From Saonia flava (GTDB lineage: Bacteria; Bacteroidota; Bacteroidia; Flavobacteriales; Flavobacteriaceae), in assembly GCF_011927795.1 (NCBI RefSeq), contig NZ_JAATJJ010000002.1:124001-188000 (forward strand): a DNA stretch of 64,000 nt, read 5' to 3'. Every line of letters starts with the position of its first letter. The first letter of the stretch is position 1. Shown here one piece after another: positions 60,764 through 64,000 of the stretch. Under the pieces are notes generated by a model. It did not search any database. It was not told where the DNA came from and saw only the letters and a list, made by a program, of their open reading frames with translations. The translations under genes were made by a program, and so were the position numbers.

Positions 60764-61456
60764 TTGGGAATAAATAATTACAAAAATGAAGACAAATTAA
60801 TTGTTGCGGTTGACTGTATAATTTTTGGGTTTGATAAGGAAAAATTAAAGGTCTTGCTCATACAACGTGCCTTTGAGCCAGAAAAAGGGAAATGGTCCTT
60901 AATGGGAGGTTTTTTAAAGAAGAACGAAACCTTAAATGAAGCCGCCCAACGTGTTTTAAAAAACCTTACCGGACTCAGTGATATTTACATGGAGCAATTG
61001 GAAGCTTATAGTGAGGTAGACCGTGATCCTGCAGAAAGAACCATATCCATAGCTTTCTCGGCCTTGATCAATATAGAAGAACATGATAAGGAATTGCAGC
61101 AACAGTATTCCGCCCAATGGTTTTCCATAGATTCCGTTCCCCATTTAATCTTGGACCATGACCTTATGTTGGAAAGGGCCATGAGGAGACTGCGCTATAA
61201 AACAACAACACAGCCCGTTGGCTTTGAACTGTTGCCAGAAAAATTTACCATGTTGCAACTACAAAGATTGTACGAAGCCATTCTTGGAAAAAAGCTGGAC
61301 AAGCGCAATTTTGTAAGCAAAATAAACTCCTTAAAAATTGTAAAGCGTTTGGAAGAAAAAGACAGAACTTCTTCCAAAAAAGGCTCTTTCTTATACCAAT
61401 TTGATGAGGCAAGGTACCGTAAAAATCTTGTCAGTGGTTTTGATCTTAGATTTTGA
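60764..61456 (+). CDS. AraR-like NUDIX-domain transcriptional regulator
   Basis: A 230-residue protein with an N-terminal NUDIX fold (about 10-140) and C-terminal winged helix (about 150-228, LPEKFTMLQLQRLYEAILGK). The NUDIX box has degenerated: GGFLKKNETL is kept, but the catalytic core reads RVLKNL, so it should bind a ligand without hydrolysing it. This is the architecture of the NrtR-family AraR that represses arabinose genes in Bacteroides thetaiotaomicron until L-arabinose binds. The start appears to be a TTG (60764); no in-frame ATG exists near the domain start. It lies in the arabinose cluster, downstream of GH27, with a palindrome in the divergent promoter. It is weakly related to the regulator at 4709-5488. 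Confidence 0.88.
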   Translation: MGINNYKNEDKLIVAVDCIIFGFDKEKLKVLLIQRAFEPEKGKWSLMGGFLKKNETLNEAAQRVLKNLTGLSDIYMEQLEAYSEVDRDPAERTISIAFSALINIEEHDKELQQQYSAQWFSIDSVPHLILDHDLMLERAMRRLRYKTTTQPVGFELLPEKFTMLQLQRLYEAILGKKLDKRNFVSKINSLKIVKRLEEKDRTSSKKGSFLYQFDEARYRKNLVSGFDLRF

Positions 61457-61486
61457 ACAGTTCTATAGTATTAGCTGGCAGAACAA

Positions 61487-61518
61487 AAAAAGATGGCCCA
61501 TTTCTGAACCATCTTTTT
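61487..61518. terminator. Bidirectional rho-independent terminator
   Basis: Perfect 10-bp arms AAAAAGATGG and CCATCTTTTT with a 12-nt loop, between the convergent regulator gene and katG. Confidence 0.85.
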
Positions 61519-61552
61519 AACCTAACTATATAACTGATTGTATTAATCCAAA

Positions 61553-63811
<2,259 letters not shown>

Positions 63812-63830
63812 TTATATAAGTTCACACTCT

Positions 63831-63838
63831 CAAATTTA
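63831..63838 (-). promoter_or_regulatory. -7 box (TAnnTTTG) of katG
   Basis: On the minus strand the sequence is TAAATTTG, an exact match to the Bacteroidota -7 consensus, about 46 bp upstream of the katG start. Confidence 0.5.
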
Positions 63839-63886
63839 CCCAAATATTTTACGGCTTCTGGTAAGATGGTTATATATTTAATTTAA

Positions 63887-63917
63887 TTCACTATCAATAA
63901 TATCTATGAATAGTGAA
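63887..63917. promoter_or_regulatory. Inverted repeat upstream of katG, candidate activator site
   Basis: Perfect 8-bp arms TTCACTAT and ATAGTGAA separated by 15 nt, about 50-85 bp upstream of the katG -7 box, a usual position for a LysR-type activator. The ATAG/CTAT ends recall the OxyR recognition elements, but the spacing differs from the classical ATAG-N7-CTAT, so the assignment is tentative. Confidence 0.4.
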
Positions 63918-64000
63918 AAAACAACATCCAAAGTCCAGGATTGTTGGTTAAGATTCCTTAATCGGAGCTGAATTCTCATTTCCGAATGACCAACTAAGAG

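Noticed and set aside
63878-64000. Frame open to the right edge on the minus strand, about 40 codons ending at 63878
   Set aside because: It could be the end of a gene outside the window, but it is short, has no recognisable pattern, and covers the inverted repeat upstream of katG. Not supported enough to list.

Overview
The window looks like a chromosomal segment of a member of the Flavobacteriia (Bacteroidota), probably a marine or polysaccharide-degrading one. The grounds are the AT-rich sequence, many lipoproteins and Bacteroidota-specific families (PorP/SprF, DUF4249 next to a TonB-dependent receptor, LETM1-related protein, 2TM domain proteins, head-GIN domain protein), a few TAnnTTTG-type -7 boxes and the near absence of Shine-Dalgarno sequences. 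I see no rRNA, tRNA, CRISPR array, insertion sequence or prophage.

Layout. 1-10.4 kb: end of a membrane glycosyltransferase, a very large ThuA/sugar dehydrogenase/PKD/cytochrome c lipoprotein, a NUDIX-type regulator, a YdeI-like protein, a BNR/VPS10-like exported protein and a YceI-like lipoprotein. 10.2-16.5 kb: a small membrane protein, a LETM1-related protein, and a one-direction cluster with a TPR-like exported protein, a LytS-type kinase fused to a 2TM domain, four separate 2TM proteins, a decayed 2TM copy and a LytTR response regulator. 16.8-30.3 kb: rluF, a PaiB-like protein, a GH5 lipoprotein, a PorP/SprF protein, two TonB-dependent receptors (one with a DUF4249 partner), DUF2141, and the divergent dps/oxyR pair. 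30.4-44.8 kb: a PBP4-type peptidase, a NudK-like hydrolase, an M81 peptidase-like lipoprotein, AIM24 and DUF4442 proteins, a DUF4870-PadR-PspC-head GIN operon, an AraC regulator, a beta-lactamase-fold lipoprotein, and a dipeptide epimerase/aminotransferase pair.

44.8-61.5 kb is the most coherent system: L-arabinose release, uptake and catabolism. An eight-gene minus-strand operon encodes two GH51 arabinofuranosidases, a GH127 beta-L-arabinofuranosidase, a fused L-ribulokinase/L-ribulose-5-phosphate 4-epimerase, araA, a galM-like mutarotase, a sodium/solute symporter and a formylglycine-generating-enzyme-like lipoprotein. Divergently transcribed are a GH27 enzyme and an AraR-like NUDIX regulator. 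The two transcription units start only 54 bp apart, and most of that gap is a 27-bp palindrome with perfect 12-bp arms, a very likely operator. The inferred route is arabinoside hydrolysis outside the cytoplasm, Na+-coupled import, isomerisation by AraA, then phosphorylation and epimerisation on one polypeptide to D-xylulose 5-phosphate. The window ends with katG, preceded by a -7 box and an inverted repeat; with dps, oxyR and trxB it forms a dispersed peroxide-defence set.

Points I consider most worth following: the AraB-AraD fusion; the 54-bp divergent operator; a formylglycine-generating enzyme in an arabinose operon without any sulfatase in the window; and the 2TM cluster, which reads as three repeats of a two-gene unit whose first member is fused to the kinase and whose last member is a pseudogene.
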